Positions 56,994 to 64,000 of a stretch of DNA of 64,000 nt are shown here, one piece after another. The stretch spans positions 1,488,001 to 1,552,000 of the forward strand of contig CP121691.1 in assembly GCA_038396585.1 (NCBI GenBank), given 5' to 3'. Source of the DNA: Vallitaleaceae bacterium 9-2. Lineage in GTDB: Bacteria > Bacillota > Clostridia > Lachnospirales > Vallitaleaceae. Under the pieces are notes generated by a model. That model did not search any database. It worked only from the letters and a program-made list of their open reading frames with translations, and was not told where the DNA came from. The translations under genes and the position numbers were made by a program. Position 1 is the stretch's first letter. The number at the start of each line of letters is the position of its first letter.

Positions 56994-57462
56994 AGTCGGA
57001 ATGGCAGATCTAAATGTTTGTAAGTCACCAGATGCCCTTACTACGCTCGGTTTGGGCTCGTGTATTGGAATTATTCTCTATGATCAAAGAACAAAAGTTA
57101 GTGGACTTGCACATATTATGTTGCCAGACAGTACACAAATTAAAAAAAATGAAAATAAAGCAAAGTTTGCAGATACTGCTATTATTGAACTCATAAAGGC
57201 AATGGAAAAAATGGGGGCGAGTAAATTACGATTAGTCTCTAAGATTGCAGGCGGGGCTCAAATGTTTTCATTTAGTGGCAATAATGATATGATGCGAATC
57301 GGAGAACGTAATGCAGAAGCGACACGAAAGATACTTCATGAATTAAATATCCCAATTCTTTCAGAAGACTGCGGGAAAAATTATGGAAGAACCATTGAGT
57401 TTTATGCAGAAACTGGAGAATTGCATATTAAGACAATAGGTAAAGAAATAAAAATTATCTAA
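56980..57462 (+). CDS. cheD: Chemoreceptor glutamine deamidase CheD
   Basis: CheD deamidates receptor glutamines and stimulates CheC. The 160-aa protein carries the catalytic cysteine C28 in LGLGSCIGI and the histidine H45 in GLAHIMLP, with the conserved IAGGAQMF segment further on. ATG 56986 is an alternative start. It overlaps cheC by 14 bases. Confidence 0.95.
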   Translation: MTMIKVGMADLNVCKSPDALTTLGLGSCIGIILYDQRTKVSGLAHIMLPDSTQIKKNENKAKFADTAIIELIKAMEKMGASKLRLVSKIAGGAQMFSFSGNNDMMRIGERNAEATRKILHELNIPILSEDCGKNYGRTIEFYAETGELHIKTIGKEIKII

Positions 57463-57476
57463 GGCTAGGTGAAGAT

Positions 57477-57755
57477 ATGCGTATTCGTAATATAAACATA
57501 AGTTTGATGTTGATATCAGGTATAATTGTAGCAATATATAGTATTGTGTATAATTATTCGACAATTCGAATAATAATTACAATGCTTATTGTTATGATTT
57601 TATTTTTTATCATTGGAACGATAATACAATCTCTATTAAATACTATTATTGAAAAAAACACCTTGGAACAAACAAAAGGAATAAATGAAGAATTAGATGA
57701 GGAAGTCAAAGAATTAGAAAATATTACTCCTGATCCTGAGCAAGAAAAAGAGTAG
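57477..57755 (+). CDS. Small membrane protein between cheD and sigD
   Basis: This 92-aa protein is not recognised. Two hydrophobic segments (about residues 8-27 and 31-54) are followed by a charged Glu-rich tail. AGGTGAAG precedes the ATG. In Bacillus the gene in this place is swrB (ylxL), which activates flagellar export, but the architectures differ: SwrB has one span and a long coiled coil. Function unknown. Confidence 0.75.
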   Translation: MRIRNINISLMLISGIIVAIYSIVYNYSTIRIIITMLIVMILFFIIGTIIQSLLNTIIEKNTLEQTKGINEELDEEVKELENITPDPEQEKE

Positions 57756-57776
57756 GAATAACATAAGGAGGATAGT

Positions 57777-58541
57777 ATGAATGATGCAGCAAAAAATCGA
57801 TTATGGGAACAATATTCTAAAAATAAAAATCCACAAATTAAAGAACAACTGATTATTGAATATGCGGGACTAGTTAAACTAGTGGCGGGACGCTTAAGCA
57901 TGTATCTTGGGAATAATGTAGAGTTTGATGACTTGACAGGGTATGGGGTATTTGGACTAATTGATGCCATTGATAAGTTTGATTACTCGAAAGGGATTAA
58001 GTTCGAGACATATGCATCATTAAGAATACGCGGGTCCATTTTAGATAATATACGAAAAATGGATTGGATACCAAGATCGATTCGCAAAAAGCAAAAAATG
58101 ATTGAAGCAGCAAAACTAAAAATAGAAAACGATTCAGAAGAAAGCATTACAGATAGTCTCATCGCAGAAGAATTAGAGATATCTGTTGAAGAATTATATA
58201 AATGGCAAGATCAAACGAAAGCACTGAATCTATCCTCACTGGAAGAATTTGTAGAGCAAGGTGGCGAAGTAACATCGGATAAAGTGATGACAAAAAGATT
58301 TGATCAACCGGAAAAAGCACTTGAAGAAGAGGAAATGAAGAAAATACTGATCAAAGCGATCGAAGGACTAACAGAGAAAGAAAGAAAAGTCATTACATTA
58401 TACTATTATGAAGAATTAACCTTAAAAGAAATTTCTCTCATAATGGAAGTATCAGAATCGCGAATCAGTCAATTACATACACGTTCATTAAAAAAAATGA
58501 AAGAAGTCTTAGGCGAGGATGTGGAGATATTCCAAACATGA
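57777..58541 (+). CDS. sigD: Flagellar sigma factor SigD/FliA
   Basis: Sigma-28 drives late flagellar and chemotaxis genes. The 254-aa protein has region 2 with DLTGYGVFGLIDAIDKFDY and FETYASLRIRGSILDNIRKMDW, a region 3 and a region 4 with LTEKERKVITLYYYEELTLKEI and SESRISQLHTRSLKKMK. AAGGAGG precedes the ATG. It lies at the end of the chemotaxis block, as in Bacillus, where distance from the promoter sets its level. Confidence 0.96.
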   Translation: MNDAAKNRLWEQYSKNKNPQIKEQLIIEYAGLVKLVAGRLSMYLGNNVEFDDLTGYGVFGLIDAIDKFDYSKGIKFETYASLRIRGSILDNIRKMDWIPRSIRKKQKMIEAAKLKIENDSEESITDSLIAEELEISVEELYKWQDQTKALNLSSLEEFVEQGGEVTSDKVMTKRFDQPEKALEEEEMKKILIKAIEGLTEKERKVITLYYYEELTLKEISLIMEVSESRISQLHTRSLKKMKEVLGEDVEIFQT

Positions 58542-58586
58542 CGATATAATATATATATCAATATAAAGTTCACTGGAGGTTTTACA

Positions 58587-60203
58587 ATGAGCAATACAGC
58601 GTTTGATGGATACTATACAATTATTGAAAAGACAGATGGTCACTATCTTGAGATATATGCACCCGTTGACGAAGGTAAGCCCGTAAATATAGAAGCGATT
58701 AAAGATGAACTACGAAAAAGTGGAATGCGAAATGTTGACTATGATCAACTTCAAGAAGAGATTAATTCCATGGAAGAAAAACTTGTGATTAAAATTTCAG
58801 AATCTGAAGATTTTGCAGAGATCAATGGAAAGCAAAATTCATATCGAATTGAAGTAACCGATAATTGGATGGAAGCATATATCACATTTTATCCGGATGC
58901 AGATACAGACAAGATTCCTCTAAATGATGTATTAGATGAGTTGGGACAACGTGGCATTAAGCATGGAGTCAAGCTTGAATATTTGGAAGAAGTACTGATT
59001 AATCATGAATATAATATTCCGTATGTGATTGCTAGAGGAGATGACGTAATTCCAGCAACACCAGGAAAAATAGAGATTTTCTTTAAAACCAATACGGATA
59101 TGAAACCGGAAGTCGATGCCAATGGAAATGTTAACTTTCATAAGCTGAGTGTTATAAGCTTAGTTAAGGAAGGAGACCTGCTTGCGCGTCTGATACAAAC
59201 TCAGCCAGGTATGCCTGGGATTAATATTAAAGGTCAAGAACTTTTGCCGGCAAAAGGGAAGCCAATACGTATACGCTATGGAAAGAATACGCGTATCAAT
59301 GAAGAAAAAACAGAATTATATGCAGATAAAAGCGGACTTGTGAAAGTCGTCGATGAAAAAATCATTGTTAACAATATTTATGAAGTTGCAGGTAATGTGG
59401 GAAGTTCAACAGGGGATATAACCTTTGATGGATCTATTGTTGTCCATGGAAATGTTATAACAGGTTTTCGGGTTGAAGCGACAGAAGACATTGAAGTTAT
59501 GGGTGGTGTTGAAGGCGCAACAATACTTGCAGGAGGCATGATAACACTCCATAGTGGGATTCAAGGAATGGGAAAAAGTAATATTCAATGTGGTGGCGAC
59601 TTGCATACAAAATTCATTGAACAAGCAGATGTAGCGTGTGGAGGGAATATCTATAGTGAAGCTATCCTACATAGTAAGGTGTCTTGTAAAGGTGAGATTA
59701 TAGTTGATGGAAAAAAAGGAATGATCTCAGGTGGAAATGTACGTGCAGGACAATTAGTCTCAAGTCGAATCTTAGGCTCCCACATGGGTACGGTAACAGA
59801 AGTTGAAGTGGGAATTGACCCGGCATTACTTGAAGAATATAATGAACTACGTAAAGGGTTAGGCAAGATAAAAGAAGAAGCACAAAACCTTGAAAAGGTA
59901 ATTTTGCTCTTGAATAAACGTAAAGAAATGACTGGCGAACTGGATGAAGAAAAGGCAGAAATGTATAAATCAGCAGTACGTAATAAAGTGTTTTTGACGA
60001 ATAAGATTACGAAAAATGAACGTCGAATTCAAGAATTAAAAGAAGAAGTAGAACACAGAAATTCAGGCTTAGTCAAAGTATCTGGAAATGTATATCCAGG
60101 TGTAAGAATTGGTATAGGAAATGTATATTACTTTGTTAAAGAGGAAGTAAAATACGCAGCGTTTTATAAAGATGGTGTTGATGTTCGCATGCGAGCATTA
60201 TAG
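58587..60203 (+). CDS. FapA-family (DUF342) beta-solenoid protein
   Basis: The 538-aa protein has an N-terminal FapA domain and a central run of beta-strand repeats (about residues 275-395) rich in Gly, Val and Ile, with SGLVKVVDEKIIVNNIYEVAG leading into it, then a C-terminal coiled coil near residues 415-495. DUF342/FapA proteins are polymerising or scaffold proteins common in clostridial flagellar clusters. Role not established. CTGGAGG precedes the ATG. Confidence 0.87.
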   Translation: MSNTAFDGYYTIIEKTDGHYLEIYAPVDEGKPVNIEAIKDELRKSGMRNVDYDQLQEEINSMEEKLVIKISESEDFAEINGKQNSYRIEVTDNWMEAYITFYPDADTDKIPLNDVLDELGQRGIKHGVKLEYLEEVLINHEYNIPYVIARGDDVIPATPGKIEIFFKTNTDMKPEVDANGNVNFHKLSVISLVKEGDLLARLIQTQPGMPGINIKGQELLPAKGKPIRIRYGKNTRINEEKTELYADKSGLVKVVDEKIIVNNIYEVAGNVGSSTGDITFDGSIVVHGNVITGFRVEATEDIEVMGGVEGATILAGGMITLHSGIQGMGKSNIQCGGDLHTKFIEQADVACGGNIYSEAILHSKVSCKGEIIVDGKKGMISGGNVRAGQLVSSRILGSHMGTVTEVEVGIDPALLEEYNELRKGLGKIKEEAQNLEKVILLLNKRKEMTGELDEEKAEMYKSAVRNKVFLTNKITKNERRIQELKEEVEHRNSGLVKVSGNVYPGVRIGIGNVYYFVKEEVKYAAFYKDGVDVRMRAL

Positions 60204-60229
60204 AATACGACGGGTAAGGAGTTGATGAT

Positions 60230-60538
60230 ATGTCCATAAGACCTTTAGACATGCAAGTTATGGTACCCAAACTTCAGGAGGTATCTCAAATTAAACATGC
60301 ACAAAATCAGCGGTCAAACCTTGAACAAAGTCATATTGCTTCTCAAAATGAAAAGAATGTACAACACAATCAAAAAAGTGTGGTAAAATCTTTTGAGGAC
60401 CAAAAAGCAGACCAAGAAGCGGATGCAAAAGAAGAAGGAAAAAACACATATGGATATCAACCACCAAACAAAAAACAAAAGCAGAACAAAGAAAAGAAAA
60501 AACCAAAAAGCTATCATAAAATTGATGTACGCATATAG
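60230..60538 (+). CDS. Small hydrophilic protein of the flagellar operon
   Basis: This 102-aa protein is not assigned to a family with certainty. The N-terminus reads SIRPLDMQVMVPK, the middle is rich in Gln, Asn, Lys and Glu and likely disordered, and the end is basic and closes with KIDVRI. Small proteins with such ends occur after DUF342 genes in other clostridial flagellar clusters. AAGGAG precedes the ATG and the next gene follows after nine bases. Confidence 0.7.
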   Translation: MSIRPLDMQVMVPKLQEVSQIKHAQNQRSNLEQSHIASQNEKNVQHNQKSVVKSFEDQKADQEADAKEEGKNTYGYQPPNKKQKQNKEKKKPKSYHKIDVRI

Positions 60539-60550
60539 TGAGGAGACGTG

Positions 60551-61090
60551 ATGACAAGTTTTGACGGTTTACTATTCACATTAATTTCCATTGGTGGTTT
60601 GTTGATTGTAATTAGTTTTTTTGCCATACGCAGCAATAAAAAACAGAGCATAAAAAATGTGCAGAGTGCTTCTGAACAAGAGGAATCCACCTATGATGAA
60701 GTTCGCAACAAGATATTAGAATTAAATGAATACGGAGAATATCTTAAGAGTGAACTTGACGGAAAACATAAGGAACTTTTGTTCTTATATCAAATGCTTA
60801 ATGAAAAAGATAAAGAGCTACGAGAAAAAAATCAACATGCTCAATCAACAGTGACAGAACATGTGCCAGGGCAAGCGGCAGAGCATGTGACAAAGCAAGT
60901 GACAGATATGAATCAGGAAAATGTAGAACAAGAAGATTTTGAACAAGATGAGATTGAGCAATATAGAGATATGCAGTACAATAAAAAAATTATTGAATTA
61001 TCCATATCCGGATATTCAAATCAAGAAATTGCACGACAATTAAATATTGGAACAGGACAAGTTGAGTTAGTGTTAAATTTATTCAAATAA
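60551..61090 (+). CDS. DUF6115-like membrane protein, possible SwrB equivalent
   Basis: The 179-aa protein has one N-terminal membrane span (about residues 6-25), a coiled coil (50-95), a Gln/Glu-rich spacer and a C-terminal helix-turn-helix-like end with SGYSNQEIARQLNIGTGQVELVLNL. This architecture (membrane anchor, coiled coil, small C-terminal helical domain) resembles SwrB/YlxL of Bacillus, which activates flagellar export and lies next to sigD. The link is by layout and location only. ATG 60551 follows GAGGAG; ATG 60548 is out of place. Confidence 0.75.
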   Translation: MTSFDGLLFTLISIGGLLIVISFFAIRSNKKQSIKNVQSASEQEESTYDEVRNKILELNEYGEYLKSELDGKHKELLFLYQMLNEKDKELREKNQHAQSTVTEHVPGQAAEHVTKQVTDMNQENVEQEDFEQDEIEQYRDMQYNKKIIELSISGYSNQEIARQLNIGTGQVELVLNLFK

Positions 61091-61109
61091 AGGCAAAAGG
61101 GATGAATGT

Positions 61110-61358
61110 ATGAAGAAGGATAATGTTTTATGGTTGATTCAAGGGATAGGTATGGGACTGGTTTTAGCAGGTATCATCCTATTGATTTGGAAAGAGCCAT
61201 TGGCAAAGAGTTTTCAAGACAACATATCCACAGAAACCATTAAAGAACGCGCTGAAGCACTAGGAATGATCCCTTTAAGTAAAATGGAAGATGTTTACCT
61301 TTCTGACGAAACGGTCATTGAAAAAGCAAAAGAGTTAGGGATGGAATTTATTGATTAA
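61110..61358 (+). CDS. Small single-span protein with two ERAxxLGM-type motifs
   Basis: The 82-aa protein has one hydrophobic span (about residues 8-27) and an extracytoplasmic tail with a twice-repeated motif, IKERAEALGM and VIEKAKELGM, about 27 residues apart. Similar short proteins occur in Clostridia, sometimes annotated as MltG-related, but catalytic residues are not visible here. I do not assign a function. It is the last gene of the operon; no terminator is seen before the rpsB promoter. Confidence 0.7.
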   Translation: MKKDNVLWLIQGIGMGLVLAGIILLIWKEPLAKSFQDNISTETIKERAEALGMIPLSKMEDVYLSDETVIEKAKELGMEFID

Positions 61359-61365
61359 AAACTAC

Positions 61366-61394
61366 TTGTGTTTTTTAGAGGTATGTGGTAAACT
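61366..61394 (+). promoter_or_regulatory. Sigma-A promoter of rpsB
   Basis: TTGTGT (61366-61371), a 17-bp spacer and TAAACT (61389-61394) put the start of transcription near 61400, about 100 bases before rpsB. Confidence 0.7.
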
Positions 61395-61399
61395 ATCAG

Positions 61400-61498
61400 A
61401 CGGGTAAAAAAGCACATATGATGATTTTTGGTAGGGTGCCGAATGGTTTGCCAAGAAGAAGAGTCATATGGAAGAAGATAACCAATGGAGGTAGAAAA
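61400..61498 (+). promoter_or_regulatory. Structured rpsB leader, possible S2 autoregulation site
   Basis: The leader has a perfect 7-bp outer pairing, CATATGA (61415-61421) with TCATATG (61464-61470), enclosing TTGG/CCAA and further short pairings. Ribosomal protein leaders often bind their own product to reduce translation. No match to a specific known class is claimed. Confidence 0.4.
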
Positions 61499-62224
61499 AT
61501 GAGTGTTATTTCAATGAAACAATTATTAGAAGCAGGTGTTCACTTTGGACATCAAACAAGACGATGGAATCCTAAAATGGCTGAGTATATTTATACTGAG
61601 CGTAATGGAATCTATATCATCGACTTACAACAAACAACAAAGCTAATTGATAAAGCTTATGATGTTGTTAAAGAAGTTGTTGCAGAAGGTGGAAAAGTTC
61701 TTTTTGTAGGAACAAAAAAACAAGCTCAAGAAGCAATTCAAAAAGAAGCAGAGCGTTGTGGAATGTTCTATGTTAACAACAGATGGTTAGGTGGTATGTT
61801 AACAAACTTCGATACAATTCAAAGCCGAATCAATCGTCTTAAAGAAATTGAAAAAATGGAAGAAGACGGTACATTTGACGTGTTACCTAAAAAAGAAGTT
61901 ATTGGCTTACGTCTTGAAATGGAAAAACTTGAGAAAAACCTTGGTGGAATCAAAGAAATGAATGGTGTACCAGACCTTATCTTTATCGTTGATCCTAAGA
62001 ATGAGCGAATCACAATTCAAGAAGCGCATATCCTTGGCATTCCTCTTATCGGTATCGTAGATACAAACTGTGATCCAGAAGAGATTGATTATGTAATTCC
62101 TGGTAATGATGATGCAATTCGTGCGGTTAAGCTTATTACTTCAACAATGGCTAATGCTGTTATCGAAGCAAATCAAGGTGCACAAATGAATGTTGATGAA
62201 GAGGCAGAAGTACCAGCTGAATAA
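61499..62224 (+). CDS. rpsB: Ribosomal protein uS2
   Basis: S2 is a small-subunit protein. The 241-aa product begins [20 protein letters not shown] and has [20 protein letters not shown] and [14 protein letters not shown], all family hallmarks. I chose ATG 61499 after TGGAGG; the upstream in-frame ATG at 61385 lies in the promoter. The next gene is tsf, separated by a hairpin. Confidence 0.98.
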   Translation: MSVISMKQLLEAGVHFGHQTRRWNPKMAEYIYTERNGIYIIDLQQTTKLIDKAYDVVKEVVAEGGKVLFVGTKKQAQEAIQKEAERCGMFYVNNRWLGGMLTNFDTIQSRINRLKEIEKMEEDGTFDVLPKKEVIGLRLEMEKLEKNLGGIKEMNGVPDLIFIVDPKNERITIQEAHILGIPLIGIVDTNCDPEEIDYVIPGNDDAIRAVKLITSTMANAVIEANQGAQMNVDEEAEVPAE

Positions 62225-62266
62225 GTTCATAACATTTGATATCAGGTTATGTATAATATAAAACTG

Positions 62267-62295
62267 AATGCTTCAACATATGTTGAAGCATTTTT
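62267..62295 (+). terminator. Hairpin between rpsB and tsf, possible attenuator
   Basis: A 26-bp perfect palindrome (AATGCTTCAACAT and its complement) is followed by T5. It looks like a terminator between two genes that are usually co-transcribed, so it probably lowers tsf expression relative to rpsB. Confidence 0.8.
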
Positions 62296-62359
62296 AATAC
62301 ACATTATGTTTTTAATGGATTTTAATGAATATTAATGAATATATATGGAGGTAATGATT

Positions 62360-63286
62360 ATGGCAGTAACAGCAGCATTAGTAAAAGAATTACGTGAAAG
62401 AACAGGCGCCGGAATGCTTGATTGTAAAAAAGCATTAACTGAGACTGACGGAAATATTGAACAAGCAATTGAAGTGTTACGTGAAAAAGGACTTGCAAAA
62501 GCAGCTAAAAAAGCTGGCCGTGTTGCAGCAGAAGGTATGGTTGCGGCAAAAGTATCTGATGATCATAAATCAGCAGTTCTTGTTGAAGTTAACTCTGAAA
62601 CAGACTTTGTAGCAAAAAATGAGAAGTTCCAAGTATATGTTGGACAAGTTGCTGATCAAGCAATGAAAACGACTGCAGCAGACATTGATGCTTTCTTGGC
62701 AGAACAATGGATTGCAGATGAATCAAAAACAGTTCAAGATGAACTTAATGCTCAAATCGCAGTGATCGGGGAAAAACTTAGTATTCGTCGTTTTGAAAAA
62801 GTAACAATCGACAATGGTGTAGTTGCTTCTTATATTCATGCTGGCGGAAAAATTGGGGTATTAGTTGAAGCTGCAACAGATGTTGTAAATGATGATGTTC
62901 AAGAGGCTCTTCGTAATGTTGCTATGCAAATTGCAGCGTTGCCACCAGTATATCTTAGCCGTGATGAAGTGGATGCAGATTATATTGAATCAGAAAAAAA
63001 TATTCTTAAACAACAAGCAATTAATGAAAATCCAGATAAGCCAGAAAATATCATTGACAAGATGATTATCGGACGTTTAAATAAGCAATTAAAAGAAGTT
63101 TGTCTTCTTGATCAAACTTACGTAAAAGACAGTGATTTAACAGTGCAAAAGTACATTGATCAAGTTGGCAAGAATGCTGGTACATCAATTACATTAAAAT
63201 CTTATGTACGGTTTGAAACAGGCGAAGGTATAGAAAAGAAAGAAGAAAACTTCGCTGAAGAAGTTGCTAAACAAATGCAACAATAA
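62360..63286 (+). CDS. tsf: Elongation factor Ts
   Basis: EF-Ts recycles EF-Tu by nucleotide exchange. The 308-aa protein has the UBA-like N-terminus (ALVKELRERTGAGMLDCKKAL), the EGMVAAKVS segment and the TDFVAKNEKF core. I chose ATG 62360, seven bases after GGAGGT, over the ATG at 62345 in the leader repeats. A terminator follows. Confidence 0.97.
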   Translation: MAVTAALVKELRERTGAGMLDCKKALTETDGNIEQAIEVLREKGLAKAAKKAGRVAAEGMVAAKVSDDHKSAVLVEVNSETDFVAKNEKFQVYVGQVADQAMKTTAADIDAFLAEQWIADESKTVQDELNAQIAVIGEKLSIRRFEKVTIDNGVVASYIHAGGKIGVLVEAATDVVNDDVQEALRNVAMQIAALPPVYLSRDEVDADYIESEKNILKQQAINENPDKPENIIDKMIIGRLNKQLKEVCLLDQTYVKDSDLTVQKYIDQVGKNAGTSITLKSYVRFETGEGIEKKEENFAEEVAKQMQQ

Positions 63287-63310
63287 TTTGAACTGAAATT
63301 GTTGTCTTAG

Positions 63311-63340
63311 AGGAAGCACCTTGGTGTTTCCTTTAATTTT
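63311..63340 (+). terminator. Terminator after tsf
   Basis: AGGAAGCACC pairs with GGTGTTTCCT across two bases (one G-U) and leads into TTAATTTT. The loop is very small, so the upper pairs may be open. Confidence 0.7.
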
Positions 63341-63391
63341 ATCTAGTAATATTGTAGGAATTATGATAAATTATAAATGTGAGGTGTACGA

Positions 63392-64000
63392 TGGAAAAGA
63401 CCCAAAAAGTGTTATTAAAATTAAGTGGAGAAGCCCTTTCAGGAGAGGCTGGAAAAAGCTTTTCTGAAAAAAATGTACTTGAAGTTGCAAGACAGGTGAA
63501 AGAACTCGTAGCCAAAGGTATTCAAGTTGGTATTGTTATCGGAGGCGGAAATTTTTGGCGAGGTCGGACCAGTGAAAATATGGACCGAACAAAAGCAGAC
63601 CAAATTGGAATGTTGGCAACGGTTATGAATTGTCTATATGCAGCTGAAGTCTTTAGAACCCTTGATTTAAAAACACTTGTAATGACTCCTTTTAAAGTAG
63701 GGCAGATGACAGTAGAATTTGACAAAGACTTATGTATGGAAAAACAAGAAGAAGGGGTTGTCACTTTTTTTGCCGGAGGCTTAGGGCATCCATATTTTTC
63801 AACGGACACAACAGCAGCATTACGTGCAATTGAAACAGAATGTGATATAATATTATTAGCAAAGAATATTGATGGTGTCTATGACTCAGATCCGAACACA
63901 AATGCAAATGCTACTAAATATGATCGCATTTCGTTAAAAGAAGTAATTGACCAAGAGTTGCAAGTTATGGATTTAACAGCAGCAATTATGTGCTTAGAGC
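63392..64000 (+). CDS. pyrH: UMP kinase, 3' end outside window
   Basis: PyrH phosphorylates UMP to UDP. 203 codons are visible, beginning MEKTQKVLLKLSGEALSGE, with IGGGNFWRGR and the TFFAGGLGHPYFSTDT segment, which is the UMP kinase signature, and NIDGVYDSDPNTN in the nucleotide-binding part. The frame runs off the right edge. GAGGTG precedes the ATG. The rpsB-tsf-pyrH order is conserved across bacteria, usually followed by frr. Confidence 0.96.

Overview
The window is AT-rich DNA with tightly packed, overlapping genes and strong AGGAGG-type ribosome binding sites. Nearly all genes lie on the + strand; ychF is the only convincing minus-strand gene. Gene content points to a motile, spore-forming, low-GC Gram-positive bacterium of the class Clostridia: GerW/YtfJ, the DNPR (meso-diaminopimelate) signature in MurE, CodY, and the order topA-codY-flagellar/chemotaxis operon-rpsB-tsf-pyrH. 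That order is known from Lachnospirales-type genomes. The taxonomic placement is inference from gene order, not a database result.

Layout. 1-5.7 kb: the 3' part of an ABC-2 permease, two unrecognised genes, a DUF1461 membrane protein, a DUF2953 protein with a Lys/Pro/Glu repeat, sporulation protein GerW, a YbjQ protein and an XRE-cupin regulator. 5.7-7.9 kb: convergent ychF, then lgt. 8.0-18.0 kb: a division and cell wall (dcw) cluster, mraZ-rsmH-ftsL-pbp-murE-mraY-ftsW-divIB-ftsZ, then nrdR. It lacks murF, murD and murG. 18.1-20.5 kb: a two-gene sulfur unit (metY, cysK). 20.5-27.8 kb: comM, a divergent alanine racemase coupled to a FemX-type transferase, dprA and topA. 27.8-28.6 kb: codY. 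28.7-61.4 kb: one long flagellar/chemotaxis operon. 61.4 kb to the end: rpsB, tsf and the start of pyrH.

The flagellar operon runs flgC, fliE, fliF, fliG, fliH, fliI, fliJ, a motE/ylxF-like gene, fliK, flgD, a TIGR02530 gene, flgE, flbD, motA, motB, fliL, fliM, fliY, cheY, fliO, fliP, fliQ, fliR, flhB, flhA, flhF, flhG, a PilZ gene, cheB, cheA, cheW, cheC, cheD, a small membrane gene, sigD, a fapA-like gene and three small accessory genes. It encodes rod, MS ring, C ring, export apparatus, hook, stator, a CheY-centred signalling pathway and the late flagellar sigma factor. flgB, normally just before flgC, is not in the window.

Regulatory DNA is unusually readable. Several promoters have a TTGxxx/TATAAT pair with exactly 17 bp between them. 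mraZ is preceded by a 10-bp-period repeat array just after its -10 box that fits a MraZ operator. Clear hairpin terminators follow several units. Structured intercistronic elements lie before flgE, after flgE, before rpsB and before tsf. No gene-free stretch exceeds about 260 bases. I saw no tRNA, rRNA, CRISPR array, insertion sequence or prophage. Most of the window is ordinary core genome; the points worth a second look are gene absences, the alr-femX pair, the uncharacterised small genes around sigD, and the leader and intercistronic structures.
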